Source: Bugula neritina
Lineage: Eukaryota; Bryozoa; Gymnolaemata; Cheilostomatida; Bugulidae
Length of the DNA: 64,000 nt
Direction: 5' to 3'
Assembly (NCBI GenBank): GCA_964035545.1
Contig: OZ037771.1
Location: forward strand, 9,224,408 to 9,288,407
The first letter of the stretch is position 1, and the number at the start of each line of letters is the position of its first letter. This document shows, in pieces, positions 53,401 to 64,000 of this stretch. Made by a program: the position numbers and the translations under genes. The notes under the pieces were generated by a model that was not told the origin of the DNA, searched no databases, and saw only the letters and a list, made by a program, of their open reading frames with translations.

Positions 53401-56400
53401 TTTCTGTAAATTACAAAATGGTTATGCAATTAAATATCAACTTATTGCTTATTTACTTATTTCCATACAATATAAGAATAATATAGGAAATTTGTTTGTT
53501 ATAGCTTCTAACTTTCAATAAACAAGCAAGGCAATTGTGTTTTGTATAGCTAATTTTTTTGCAAATAATTTATTTTTACTAGTTGAAAAAGCCACTGCAA
53601 AACAAAAATAATGTGGAAAGAGAACTTAATTTTATAAAATTTGCATACTTCAGGTTATAAATTATGGTGAGTACTTACCTAATGTACTTGGCGACTACCA
53701 AATGAGGAAATATGGTTTGTACCTGGAGCATGGCTTTCCTCGGGGAGAGAAAAATATATACGATGCAAACTTAGATGCCACAGCTTCAAATGTGTTTGGT
53801 ACAGCAGCGTTTCGATTTGGTCACAGTGAGGTTGCATTTGGCACTCAGCCAAAAAACAGGTAACATTTTTGCACTCCAATTGGTGTATAGCAACAGCTTA
53901 TCTCTCAATTCACATCAAAGCAAAATTCTCAACAAGGAAAACAGACTTTCAGACAGTTTGACTCACTTATACATAAAGTAAATTATAATGTTGAGTGACA
54001 GAGATGCCAGCTCCTTCTGGATTAGGTTTTAAAACTTCGGTAAGGTTTGTTTTCGACACGTTATGATTGGTAAATTAAAGTAATACTGACCATATTTCTG
54101 TAGTCTGTAGTTTCCTTTCTTATAATTAATAAGATAGCATTGGAAGACCACCTAATATTTATAATTGAAGATGTCATAACAAACCATTATGGAAACTTCT
54201 AGTTACAGCATGTATTTCAATTAAACAAATATAAGTTTTGGCACAAGATTACTGCGAATAATGATTTTAAAAAAGCTTTACTATAGGTTTGATTTTTCTT
54301 TTAGTCACTATCACAATACTTCGAGCTTCGTACCATTTCTGGAGCTTTTAAATCAACCAACAACGTACAGACAGATACAGAATGACAATGCAATCCGAGG
54401 AATGATTGTTGAGCCATGTCTAAAGACATCTAAGTTTTCAGCTGGTAAATTTTTTTAAATTTGTAAGCTTGTACTGATTAACTAGTTACAGATAGGCAAA
54501 AAGAAATAAAGTCAACTAGATTTTTATATCTTGTTATGCCCTAAATGATGTATATAATAGAAAAAGTATAACAATGAATTTAATGGATCTGAACTTGTGA
54601 CTTGTAGTTAGCTAAAATGTAATAAAATACTTCAAGTATATACCTTTCAAATAGTTTGACTGCTATAACAATTAATTAACATTTAGATTAAAGTGTGTAC
54701 GAATTTATATGAAGTGCCAATTATTATAGGAAATTTATTGGTAAAAAAACTAATCTCCACAGTTATATACAGTTTCACTCAAATCGAAAACAAACTTGAA
54801 GTAGGTCAGTGTAAAAAATATTGATGGAAATTATGTATATGACAAAATGCTGACAAAACTAATTAATTAGATTGCACAGTTGCATATACTTCAATGTGAA
54901 ATATAATTTAGATCAACTTTAGGTATGTTATAGTTGTGACACATGTATAAATTATGGATATACAAAAATATAAGAGAAAATTGAATTATTTTGTTGCTAT
55001 TGTTACAAGGGAATGTTTCCTTGCAGTAAAAGAAAGTATTTCAGGAAGTAACAATCACATCATCATAATTAGAATTTCCTTTGTAACTGTTTCAAAGAAT
55101 GCATAAATCCTACTATTTATGATGAATAATTATTGCATAATGTGACTAAACTGACCAAAAATTAATATACACATCGGTGTCTGGGTTAGACATAATATAA
55201 TATATTTAATAGAGAACTAATTACAATACTTTAATTTTTCTTGCTATATTAGTACGTGTTGTGTTTAATTTGATGCAGAGGTAAAGAATCATCTGTTTGA
55301 GAGAACTTTTAATGGAAGTGGATTAGACTTGCCTGCTATAAGTACCCAGAGAAGCAGAGAGCATGGTCAGTAAATATTCTACATAATTACTTATATATTC
55401 TTATCTCAAAGAGTCTTAGATAACTGTAATATGTTAAGTCATACATCTTAAAATAATGAATATAAAACATGCTAATGAAAACTACCTTGCAAACTTGCTG
55501 ATTATTTTAAATGCAAAAAAAAGCCTGCATTTATGCCGTAAACAGTAAAATATTTCTTATAGTGGTGAAATGTTTTAAAAATTGTATTTAAAAAGTTGTT
55601 TAAATGTTGTGAAGGTTTACCTACTTACAACTCATGGAGGAAGTTCTGTGGACTAAATGCAGTTACTTTTGACTACATGCCAGACCACACTGATCAACAG
55701 AGACGGAGATTTGCTCAAACCTACGATCACCCAGACGATATTGACCTTTTCCCAGGAGCCATCACTGAAAGGTGGGATTTTTCAATTTGCACACAATTGA
55801 TTCACTGTAAAACTTACATGAAGTTGATGTCTGAGTGTGTTTATAATAGCACTAACATTCTACTGTAACAGATTGGTGTCGCCAGATGCTCATGTAGGAC
55901 CGACATTTGCATGTCTCATTGGACAGGAGTTTCAGAGGCTGAAGAAAGGAGACAGATTCTGGTTTGAGAATCAAGGAACTTACCCTAACCACTTTACCAC
56001 CAATCAAATTATACAGCTCTCTAAGGTCTGTTTGGTTATACACTACCATGTGTTAAATTATTATCTTCATCATCAAATATTAGTATAGATATTAAATAAT
56101 GAAACATCAGCATATAATATGAGTTTTAGACATTTATAAAACATGATGCTATTGGCTCTTCTATAAAAAATCATTTATTTAAAATAATATTATAACAATG
56201 AAATTAATTAATTGATAGTGGAAATAAATAAAGATTTTAAACTGTTTAACGAATTTGTTGAAAACTCTTGTTTATTGCTGCATGTTTTACACTATGCAAT
56301 AGTAAACTAGCAATGTAATGTATACCAACTATGAATACTTGCTGATGTAAAATAAGAACTGCATGTAGCTCAGTATTGATTTATTATCGATTATATGAAA

Positions 56401-56570
56401 TACTCTACTTGTTGCAGATAAAGCTATCTAAACTAGTGTGTGACAACACCAACACTGCTGTGGTACCAGAAAGCGTTTTTAAACTAAAGTCAAAGTTCGT
56501 TAGATGTGAAGATCTCCCATCGCTGGATCTTCAACACTGGCTAAAGTCATATCCGTCATACGGATATTAG
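49168..56570 (+). CDS. Secreted animal haem peroxidase, paralogue 2 (14 exons, complete)
   Basis: Exons: 49168-49283, 50054-50089, 50454-50551, 51153-51308, 51423-51607, 52126-52270, 52407-52622, 53064-53248, 53654-53859, 54305-54444, 55279-55365, 55615-55771, 55872-56025, 56418-56570. All are in phase and give 677 residues. It starts with a signal peptide (core RYFIVYIVTTLFCVTQG; a second Met lies seven codons in), then a basic propeptide-like stretch. The catalytic domain has Q183, D186, H187 and D188 in WGQFIDHDLTH, LTSYIDAGLVYGS, RRSNEW with REHNRIA, the proximal H436 in FRFGHS, and [20 protein letters not shown]. Family function: H2O2-dependent oxidation in the extracellular or vesicular space. 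Exons 4-14 have the same sizes as paralogue 1 apart from 3 bp in exon 7 and the last exon. The C-terminus adds PSYGY. Confidence 0.93.
49690..49893. repeat. 26-bp minisatellite, peroxidase 2 intron 1
   Basis: About 7-8 copies of a 26-bp unit containing ACTGTATAGCATGTGTTAGA. Confidence 0.9.
50360..50426. repeat. (TA)n microsatellite, peroxidase 2 intron 2
   Basis: A pure TA run 27 bp upstream of the exon 3 acceptor. Confidence 0.95.
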
Positions 56571-57055
56571 TTTCACATAATGAAGTGCAATACACTGTCT
56601 ATAAACTGGATACTTATTCTGCTTGTACCTGATCATTTCTTAACTTACAAGTTACAAGTATTCAGCAAATTCCCTAACTAGTTTGATGTACTGGAAGTCC
56701 CTTAGTTGATTGATGATCCTTTAACCGCACTTCGGTTTAACAAAATTTATGACCCTGCAAACTCCTTCTCACTGCCATGTGACTAAGTAAGCGTGCATCT
56801 TTTATTCTCACTTCTGGCTGTTGCACTGTTGACTAATTGTTTTGTTTTGTGCTTACAATAGCAAAATAATGTTCACCTATATAATCTGTTATACTTGTTG
56901 GTTATATTTTTAATATTTGGGAGACTGACTGATTGATTTCAATAAGAATGACTAAAATATAGTTTCTTTTGAGTCACTATATCTTTAACTAATTAAATGC
57001 AAGTCACAAAATTTGTGAGATGACTGAAGTATAAAAAGATTGTAAGAAAGTTTCA

Positions 57056-57061
57056 AATAAA
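57056..57061 (+). promoter_or_regulatory. Candidate poly(A) signal of peroxidase 2
   Basis: AATAAA lies 486 nt after the stop codon, 27 bp before the LTR element begins. Confidence 0.5.
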
Positions 57062-57087
57062 GGCTTTTTGATAACATAGTGCAATAT

Positions 57088-57393
57088 TGTTATGATTTCC
57101 AGAATTAGGGTCGATGTGCAACCAAGAGAGTCTATTTATTACTAGAGAAACTTCACCGTGATAAGTCGAGTAGATATCGTTATATTTTAATACAAGAATA
57201 CATAATAAAAACTAACATACAACAGTTAATAATACGCACGTCTATTTAATTTACAGCACTATCCTCAACTGAGCTAGTAGCGCGAAGCTGCTACTATTAC
57301 TCATAAACAGCCTAGCTAATTGGCTAGTACATTGCTCCGGGTCAATACGCAACCCTGCGTATTGTGTTGCTGGTAGCTCCACGAGCCACCACA
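57088..57393 (-). repeat. 3' LTR of element 2
   Basis: On the minus strand it runs TGTGGTGGCTCG to ATCATAACA, preceded by the purine tract GGAGGGGGCAG. It is related to the solo LTR at 11048-11358. Confidence 0.85.
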
Positions 57394-57660
57394 CTGCCCC
57401 CTCCAGCAGAAAGCCCTCTTTCTGATAAAAAAATACTTCACATAAAAACATATACTTTGTTGTGGAGAGAGAGAACAGTACAAAAGTATATACAAAAAAA
57501 ACAACCGATAAAATATACAGGTATAGATATATAAAACGTGCACAATATGTAATGTGTAAGAGAAAGTCCTATTTACATGTAGAGTACGTGCCACCATAAC
57601 GGTAGGGAATGCCACAGAGAGGTAGGGGAAGAGTAGTATGGAGTTGGAGATAGACTCATG

Positions 57661-58734
57661 TTAACTGCGGGCCGCCCGCTTCATGCGTTTAATAGACTCC
57701 TGTAGATATTTGAGTTCACTGGATGCAGCCTGCACCCGCGGGGCCAGTCTGTACACTTCTTGCTCTAGGTCGTGTGCCTTAGCTTCTACTTCGCGTAGGT
57801 TGCGGGCCAGGGGGGACGAACGAGAGGAAGTCTGCTGTCTGTGCCTTTTCCGTTCGGAGGATGGAAGTGGAGGAGGGAGTGTATACGCCTTCGTGTCTAC
57901 CCTCTGTAGTACGACACGGGGGAATGTATGCGGGTGGCGTAGAGGACTGTGAGGTGGAGAGTTAGTTGATTGTATAGGTTTATCTGCGGCTCCAGAGATG
58001 ATGGGTCGCGGGGAGGGAAAGCCTTGCTCCAGGCGAGACAGCCGAGCTGGGTCGGTGATGAGGGGTTTGATGGCGTTGAGAAATGCGGGATATGATGATT
58101 CGTCTACTTCATAGACGTGTCCTTGAAAACACTGCATAGTGCGTTGGTGACGCAGTAGGTAATCACGATTGTAACTATATGCTCCGCAGGGGCAGAACGT
58201 GGTGATGTAATGCTGCGGCAAGTGTACTTTCAGCCTGCGGTGGGTTGTAAATCGCTGCTGGCAGAGGTTGCATTCGCGGTTACCATCACCTCCTTTATGA
58301 GTCTTAATCTCTCTCTCTGTGGCAGGGGTAATCCAGTTAGAGGTTGCTTCCAACTGGGGTGGCAGTTGCCTGGTTGTAGAAGTCGTTGGGGCCGGCTCTG
58401 GGTCCCACGCCATCTCTAGAGAAGGCATGCCCGGAGAGACGGGCGCGAGTGTGTCTACAAAAGTAGAATTATTGTTAGATCGCGGTGGATCTTTACAACA
58501 TAATTCTAGTGACTGTCGACTGTTACTAGCCTGAGAGTCACAGCTTTTGGAATGCACTCGAGGAACCGATGAATCATGTGTGGACTGACCAAGAACAGTG
58601 TCTAGCTCCAGGTCTAACAGACCGTCGGCCATTACAGTGTCCTCATCGTCATTCACATGAAACGTGGTTCCCAGTAATTCTGATTCAATCTGCTGAATTA
58701 GTTCAGAATTTACTGGCATCGAGCTCGTTTCCAT
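57661..58734 (-). CDS. Zinc-finger/coiled-coil accessory ORF of element 2
   Basis: A 357-residue ORF starting 17 nt after the pol stop. The N-terminal part is acidic (HVNDDEDTVMADGLLDLELD), like an activation-type region. A classical C2H2 finger (CNLCQQRF...HLPQH, X12 and X3 spacing) is followed by a CxC...H...C module (CPCGAYSYNRDYLLRHQ...C). The C-terminus is a basic coiled coil (VEAKAHDLEQEVYRLAPRVQ ... KRMKRAARS). There is no signal peptide or membrane segment, so it is not an envelope. A nucleic-acid-binding or regulatory role is inferred. The gag of this element shows no zinc knuckle in the visible part. Confidence 0.65.
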   Translation of the reverse strand: METSSMPVNSELIQQIESELLGTTFHVNDDEDTVMADGLLDLELDTVLGQSTHDSSVPRVHSKSCDSQASNSRQSLELCCKDPPRSNNNSTFVDTLAPVSPGMPSLEMAWDPEPAPTTSTTRQLPPQLEATSNWITPATEREIKTHKGGDGNRECNLCQQRFTTHRRLKVHLPQHYITTFCPCGAYSYNRDYLLRHQRTMQCFQGHVYEVDESSYPAFLNAIKPLITDPARLSRLEQGFPSPRPIISGAADKPIQSTNSPPHSPLRHPHTFPRVVLQRVDTKAYTLPPPLPSSERKRHRQQTSSRSSPLARNLREVEAKAHDLEQEVYRLAPRVQAASSELKYLQESIKRMKRAARS

Positions 58735-58751
58735 GAATAGGAATACAAGAC

Positions 58752-60290
58752 TTATACTGGCTTACCTGTGAACTCGGTATTAATGTCCATACTCAACGTT
58801 CTTGGTAAGGTTGGAGCTGGTTGTGAGATACGTCTGCCTTTGGCGATGTCAGCGTAAGAAAAGGCTGAGCATCGTTTCTGAGGCACGAGGTCGGAACTAT
58901 TTGCTTTACGCGCATTAATTCCTCCCACTATTCCGCCCTCGCAAAAGTTGATATTTGCGTGGGGTTCACAACTCCAACATTTTATCGTACGGTTTTCCCC
59001 TAGACTTTCATGCGTGCCGCTTCTAATGCAGTCACATATGAAGTCTTCCAAATATGGTGGGGGTTTCCTCGTACGCTGTCCCCGTTCTAGGGGGGGTGAC
59101 ACGCTCGCCGGTTCGTTAGTAGGGGCCTCTAATGGCGTCTCTACTTCACCGTGAGCGGTCACCTCTTCTTGTTCTCCGGATGGAGCCCCTCCCTCCGTGG
59201 GGGTTTGCACTTCCGGAACCGGCTCGGTTTCTGGAAGTGATGGAATTAGACTTGGCGGCGGCGGACACGCTTCCGTTGGCAAAAGCTGCCGCTCCTCTCT
59301 CACCAAGTTTTCTTCCCGCGGTATGACCACTTCGTATTCAGGTCCATGCCGCCGTCGCCCACGCGTTGTTGTCTGCCTCCTGGGCTCCAACAACGGGGGG
59401 GCTTCTCCCGCTGCGTCGGGGCTAGCCCAATACGGTTTCAAGCGAGACTCATTCTGGATAAACACCTGTCCTAAGCGCTCAATCTTGTACGTATGATTGG
59501 GCATAGCCTCGACGATCACGTAGGGTCCTACGAACTTAGGCTTCAGTTTATCAGCCTGTCCGCGACGCCTACGGTAATTGACCATCCACACCTTATCTCC
59601 CGTTTGGTAGAGAGGTGGTTCATCGGAATCTTCGTGCCGCACCTTCCACTGCTGTTCGCGCAGTATATCGTGCGCGGCCTTCATCCGTTCCACTAGTTCA
59701 CTGGCATACTCGTGAACCGAGTTGTCTTGCTCTGGAACGTGGTAGGTGATATGGTCAGGGACACGAGTCTCTCTCTTGAGCATCAAGAGGTTTGGGGTCT
59801 CACCAGTACTGGTGTGTGGGGTGCTACGGTATGCCCGCATGACTTGCGGCAACACCGTATCCCATTCCTCTTGGCCTCGTCCAAGGAGGAGACTCCGGAG
59901 CGCATCACCTAGCATCCGGTTGTTGCGCTCCACCACTCCATTACCTTGAGGGTGGTAGGGGGTGGTCCGACTCTGATTTACTCCCCAGAGGTGGCAAAGG
60001 TCGCTCATCAGTTGAGACTGGAATTGAGCGCCTTGATCAGAGTGTATCTGTTCTGGAAGACCAAAATAACAGAATACATGTTGGTCTAGTGCCCTGGCCA
60101 CTGTTGGGGCTGACGCATCTGGGATAGCCAGAGCATCCGCCCACCTAGTAAAGTGGTCGGTTAGTACTAAGATCCAGTTATTGCCTCTGGGGGTCAGGGG
60201 CATGGGTCCGACCAGGTCTACAGCGACTACTTGCCAGGGCCTACCAGCATATAGCCTCCGCCGTCCTGCTTCACCAGGGGGCGGCTATGC
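58752..60290 (-). pseudogene. pol: Pol part 2 of element 2: integrase core and GPY/F domain
   Basis: The frame contains the AVDLVGPM strand with the first catalytic Asp, SDQGAQF with the second, GNGVVERN with the Glu, and KFVGPYVIVEA (GPY). It continues into a Pro-rich tail and an unusual Cys-containing C-terminus (KCWSCEPHANINFC). The first ATG is at 60203, but the frame is open upstream. It is separated from the zinc-binding part of the integrase by a frame change near 60230-60290. Confidence 0.85.
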
Positions 60291-63040
60291 TTACTGGCCT
60301 GGCAGATCTCACACTGTTTGACTCTGAGTCGGACGTCACGCTCCATTTGTGGCCAATACCACCGGAGTCGTAATTTGGATATCACTCTCTTGACCCCTGC
60401 GTGGGCCTGTTTGTGAGTATCCCAAATCAACTCACGGCGGATGGCCGTGGGGCAGACTACCCTCTTCCTCTCCGGGTGTCTGCCGCTGGCGGCTAGAGAG
60501 ATGGTTAGTAACCCATCCTGCCCGATCCGCAGCGAGTCCCAACGCTGACAGTATAGCCGGAACTCGGCACATCCCTGTCTTATGCGTTCCTCGCTGGGTC
60601 GTCGCCCTTCCCTTTTGGCCCGATATATGTCTGCCACGACTCCAGGCAGCTCTTCTTGGAGCTTCTTCAGCTCTCGAACATTACCGGCCAGTACAGGGTT
60701 GGCGCGGAGGTTTTGTACACCCTCCGGGGACTCATCAACTCCTTGCCTGAGTTGACCCTGGTCCCAGTCAAACGGTGCTCCGTGGTGAGCCAGCGTCTCC
60801 AACTCACATCGCGGGGGACCTCCATCCCTCCTCTCGATGTTGAGACACTGTTTGCAACCTCCCTCAGGTCGGCGACTCAAACCATCCGCATTGCTGTGTC
60901 TCTTGCCCGGTCGATGTTCGATCCGGTATGAGAACTCAGCTAGTATTTCGAGCCACCGGGCGACCTGACTAGAGGGCTCTGCTCTCTTGCACAACCAGAT
61001 CAGCGAGGCATGATCCGTACGCAGCCGGAACTTCCTGCCATATAGGTATGGTCTGAAGTGCTTCACTGACTTGATTACTGCCAGCAGCTCCTTGCGGGTA
61101 GTGCAGTAATTTCGTTCAGCGGGTGAGAGAGACTTGCTGTAGTAGGCTACTACTACCTCTCGGCCTTCCTGCACTTGTGACAGCACAGCGCCAACATTTT
61201 GGTCACTGGCGTCTGTGTCGAGGATGTACTCCAGAGTGGGGTCTGGGTAGGCCAAGATGGGCGCCGTTAGTAGGCAGCCCTTGAGGCGGTCGAACGCTCC
61301 TTGTTCGACTGGGGTCCACTGCCACGTCACTCCCTTTGCGGTGAGCCGATTTAACGGCTGTGCTATGCCCGCAAAGTCTGGTATGTATTGCCTGTAATAC
61401 CCTACCAGCCCCAAGAAAGCCCGGAGTCCGGTCAAGTCTTGGGGGGTGACCCAGTCTTCTATTGCCCGCACCTTCTCGGGATCCGTTGCCACGCCGTTTC
61501 GACCGACAACGTGCCCCAGGTACTTAACCTCCGGCTGCAATAGAGCGCACTTGGAAGGTTTGAGCTTAAGACCGGCACCTCGGAGTCTCTCAAAGACCTC
61601 CTGCAAACGACTGACATGCGTCTCGAAGTCTGGGGAGATCACGATGACATCATCGAGGTAGACCAGCAGTGTCTTCCAATGGAGCCCGCTAAGGACTTGC
61701 TCCATCAGCCTCTGGAAGGTGGCCGCGGCGGAGGTTAACCCGAAGGGTAGCACCTTCCACTTCCACAACCCGTCCCGTGTGATAAACGCCGTTTTCTCCT
61801 GGGCGTCGGGACTCAGTGGGACTTGCCAATAGCCGCTTAGCAAGTCTAACGTACTGAAGTACTTGCTGCCGGCTAGGGCGTCCAGTGACTCGTCAATACG
61901 AGGTAGAGGGTAGGCGTCCTGTATGGTTACGTTGTTGAGTTTACGGTAATCCACACAGAACCGCCAACTGCCGTCTTTCTTCCGGACCAGTACGACCGGT
62001 GAGCTCCACGCACTATGGGCGGGCTCTATGAGGCCGCGGTCCAGAAGATCCCGTACTTGTCGGCTAACCTCCTTCTCTTTCTCCGGCCCCAGCCTGCGTG
62101 TGGGCTGCCGGACAGGGACTGTCCCTGCAGTCAGCGGTATTTCGTGCCTGACAACTCCAGTCAGCCCCACGTCATGATCTCCGCTACTGAACACATCACC
62201 GTAGTCGCGTAGCAACTTCGCCATAGCTTGGCGTTCCTTGTTGCTCGCGCAGCCGCCACAGGCTGTTTCATATAACTCCCGGAGATGTGCTGGGACTGCC
62301 CCTCGTCCCTGAATAGGGTGTCGAGGGGGTGTCTCCGTCGCGTCACCCAGCGACGGGCCCACGTCCTCTTCCTGGATGGAGTGGAACCGGCCCAGCATTG
62401 ACCCAGCTGGGAGCTCAATGGGCTCGGTAAAGGGGTTGACACACTGCACTAAGACCTCCCCTCGCTCAGTTAGTCGGTTTAAACTACTGGCGAGTTGGAT
62501 CCTTTCGTGCGCGCCTTCAACGACCCCGAGCCTGGCTATCCGGTTGCTGTTCACTCGGCAGTGGATAGTAGCTCTGGAGCGTCCGGGCACGGTGCAGTTT
62601 CGAACTACCTGGACACCGCCCACCAGAGGACGCCCAAACTTATCCACACAGGCGAGTTCTCGCCCGCCCATCAGCACCACCGACTTGCTAAAGTCTATTC
62701 GGCACTGGTGTTGCTTCAAGAAGGGCATGCCGAGGATGGCATCTTCCTCCAGTTGGCTTATGACAAAGGTCTCCTGTACAGCCTGGTCTCGGACACGCCC
62801 GGGGAGCTCGATAATACCGTAAAAGGGAATACATGACCCGTCTGCCAGGGTGCCATGTTCCCCCGTATATGGTCGTACTCTATCCCTGTCCCGGCGGGGC
62901 AGTGCTTCAAAGACTCTACGACTGAGAAGGTTGGTAGTACAACCGGAGTCGAGCAGGAAAGTGACGGCGTTGCCGGCCACCTTTCCGGGTAGGAAATAGC
63001 TCTCTCCATGTGGTTGTACTTTCACCCCCCCCCCCCGCAT
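60227..63040 (-). pseudogene. pol: Pol part 1 of element 2: protease, RT, RNase H, integrase zinc domain
   Basis: 937 codons: protease LLDSGC near residue 30, RT with the YLDD active site near 458, RNase H with LDTDASD, and the integrase HHCC domain (HKQAHAGV...CEICQ). Here RNase H and integrase are in one frame, unlike element 1. The 5' end joins a C12 tract (63025-63036 on the plus strand) across which the frame changes. The 3' end stops before the integrase catalytic core. Confidence 0.87.
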
Positions 63041-63328
63041 GTGCTGTCCTAGATGGGTAGGACGGCGGGGGTTTCACCCGTGGTTTGCGGGGTTTCCGGC
63101 GGCGAGGTTGATGCCGGCTGGGTTTGGGGCTCTCCACTGGGCCTTCTGGCTCCATTTCAGTGGCGGGCTCCTCTTCCCGAGGTAACCGGTGGAACCGGTT
63201 GGCGAGTGGCAGGGAGAAGGTACTCGGCCGTTGTGCGGGCCTACTAGTCCTGCGTGGTACCTGCCACTCGGGGGGAGTGTTCCGTCGTGTCCGTACGGAC
63301 AGACGGCGGCGTGTCCCACCATACTCCT

Positions 63329-63997
63329 TTAGTTGCGGCCCGCGGGGAGGGAGAGCGTCCGCGGGCCGTGACAGTTTAACGCCCCCTGGTATTGGGGTCG
63401 TCCTTGCTGTCCATGGTCTCGACCAGCACTACTCCAGTCTGGCCCCACAGGTGTTGGGGGCAACCGCAGGGCCTGACTGGGGACAGCGCCGGCCAGAATT
63501 GTTGCCAGCTGTCCCAGCATCTCTACCATGCGGTCCACTTCGGCTTCCAGCGGGGGGGCTTCGGGGCTTGTTGTAGCCCTGGCAGCACTGACTCCAACTA
63601 CTGGTGGGTTCCGTTGTGCTCGATGCATTTGGGTAGCCAACAGGTAAGCTTCTCCAGCTTTCAGGGCATCTTCTATCCTGGTTATCCCTTTTGCTCGGAG
63701 CTGATGGTGTAGGCCCGGGTCGTTGAGTGACTGGACAAAGCCGTCGTATGTGTGACGCTCTTGGTGTTGTGCGGGCAGATCGCCGTACGCAATCTGTGCT
63801 AGCTTCTTCACCGTCGCGGCATGTTCTTGCAGCGAGGTTCGCGGGGCGCGGCACAGCCTCTGTAGCTTAGTCCTAGCGTCTACTGCGGAGATACCAAAAC
63901 GGGCCCGCAGCGCAGCCAGTATTCCGTTTACGTCCGTTCCCACTCCGTACGGCTTGGCTTGCTCCGTCAACGCCCTCCGCAATTGGATGAGGGCCAC
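63329..63997 (-). CDS. gag: Gag of element 2, partial (N-terminus beyond the window)
   Basis: 222 visible codons of a Ty3/gypsy-type Gag (LRARFGISAVDARTKLQRL; HAATVKKLAQIAYGDLPAQ). The C-terminus lacks a CCHC knuckle and ends with Gln/Gly/Arg-rich sequence just beyond a frameshift signal. Confidence 0.8.
   Translation of the reverse strand: MALIQLRRALTEQAKPYGVGTDVNGILAALRARFGISAVDARTKLQRLCRAPRTSLQEHAATVKKLAQIAYGDLPAQHQERHTYDGFVQSLNDPGLHHQLRAKGITRIEDALKAGEAYLLATQMHRAQRNPPVVGVSAARATTSPEAPPLEAEVDRMVEMLGQLATILAGAVPSQALRLPPTPVGPDWSSAGRDHGQQGRPQYQGALNCHGPRTLSLPAGRN
63337..63380 (-). promoter_or_regulatory. -1 ribosomal frameshift signal, gag to pol, element 2
   Basis: On the minus strand the heptamer G TTA AAC (63380-63374) is in gag phase. 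A 6-nt spacer follows, then a perfect 9-bp hairpin GGCCCGCGG/CCGCGGGCC (63367-63359 with 63345-63337) with a 13-nt loop. The layout is identical to element 1, with one compensating base-pair change. Confidence 0.8.
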
Positions 63998-64000
63998 TCT

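Larger units (their letters stand above)
57088..64000 (-). mobile_element. Ty3/gypsy LTR retrotransposon (element 2), 5' end beyond window
   Basis: Minus-strand order: gag (cut by the right edge), frameshift signal, PR-RT-RNase H-integrase, a zinc-finger ORF, purine tract, 306-bp 3' LTR (57088-57393). Its proteins are clearly related to element 1, but the LTR is unrelated in sequence and shorter. Pol is broken in two places, so the copy looks inactive unless these are sequencing errors at homopolymers. Confidence 0.92.

Noticed and set aside
57661-58734. Envelope gene of element 2
   Set aside because: No signal peptide, transmembrane segment or furin-like site; it has zinc fingers and a coiled coil instead.

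Overview
The window is nuclear DNA of an invertebrate metazoan. The evidence is intron-rich genes with GT-AG introns of roughly 0.1-2 kb, strongly AT-rich intergenic DNA, animal-type genes (centriolar CEP135, autophagy ATG16L1, secreted animal haem peroxidases), and a dense mix of animal retroelements (Ty3/gypsy LTR elements, a Penelope-like element with hammerhead ribozymes, SINEs, a LINE scrap, DNA transposons). I cannot place it to phylum from the sequence alone. Exon coordinates were worked out by eye from homology, splice consensus and reading phase.

Layout. 1-8155 (+): the C-terminal 804 codons of a CEP135/Bld10-type coiled-coil protein in 14 exons; the 5' half lies off the window. 8.9-10.9 kb: a patch of mobile DNA set in TA repeats. 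It holds a 120-bp-arm foldback, a Penelope-like GIY-YIG remnant between inverted pLTRs that each carry a hammerhead ribozyme, and a separate ~271-bp, highly self-complementary unit ending in a canonical type I hammerhead. 11.0-13.0 kb: two solo LTRs. 14560-31229 (+): haem peroxidase gene 1 (14 exons), with a very young complete Ty3/gypsy element (22769-30107) in intron 11. 31885-43152 (-): a complete 16-exon ATG16L1 homologue (538 aa), tail-to-tail with peroxidase 1; its introns are filled with several unrelated minisatellites. 43.2-49.1 kb: intergenic DNA with a trinucleotide array, a PLE-tail fragment, a LINE scrap, a 1.3-kb TIR transposon and a SINE. 49168-56570 (+): peroxidase gene 2 (14 exons, 677 aa), a paralogue of gene 1 with the same exon plan. 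57088-64000 (-): a second, frame-broken Ty3/gypsy element that runs off the right edge, starting 27 bp past the poly(A) signal of peroxidase 2.

How parts relate. The peroxidase paralogues flank ATG16L1 and are a mosaic of near-identical and clearly diverged exons, which suggests gene conversion. Both Ty3/gypsy elements appear to express pol through a -1 frameshift signal (slippery heptamer, 6-nt spacer, 9-bp GC hairpin, 13-nt loop); the two copies differ by a compensating base-pair change. Each element also has a different extra ORF 3' of pol. The hammerhead motifs likewise show paired base changes between copies.
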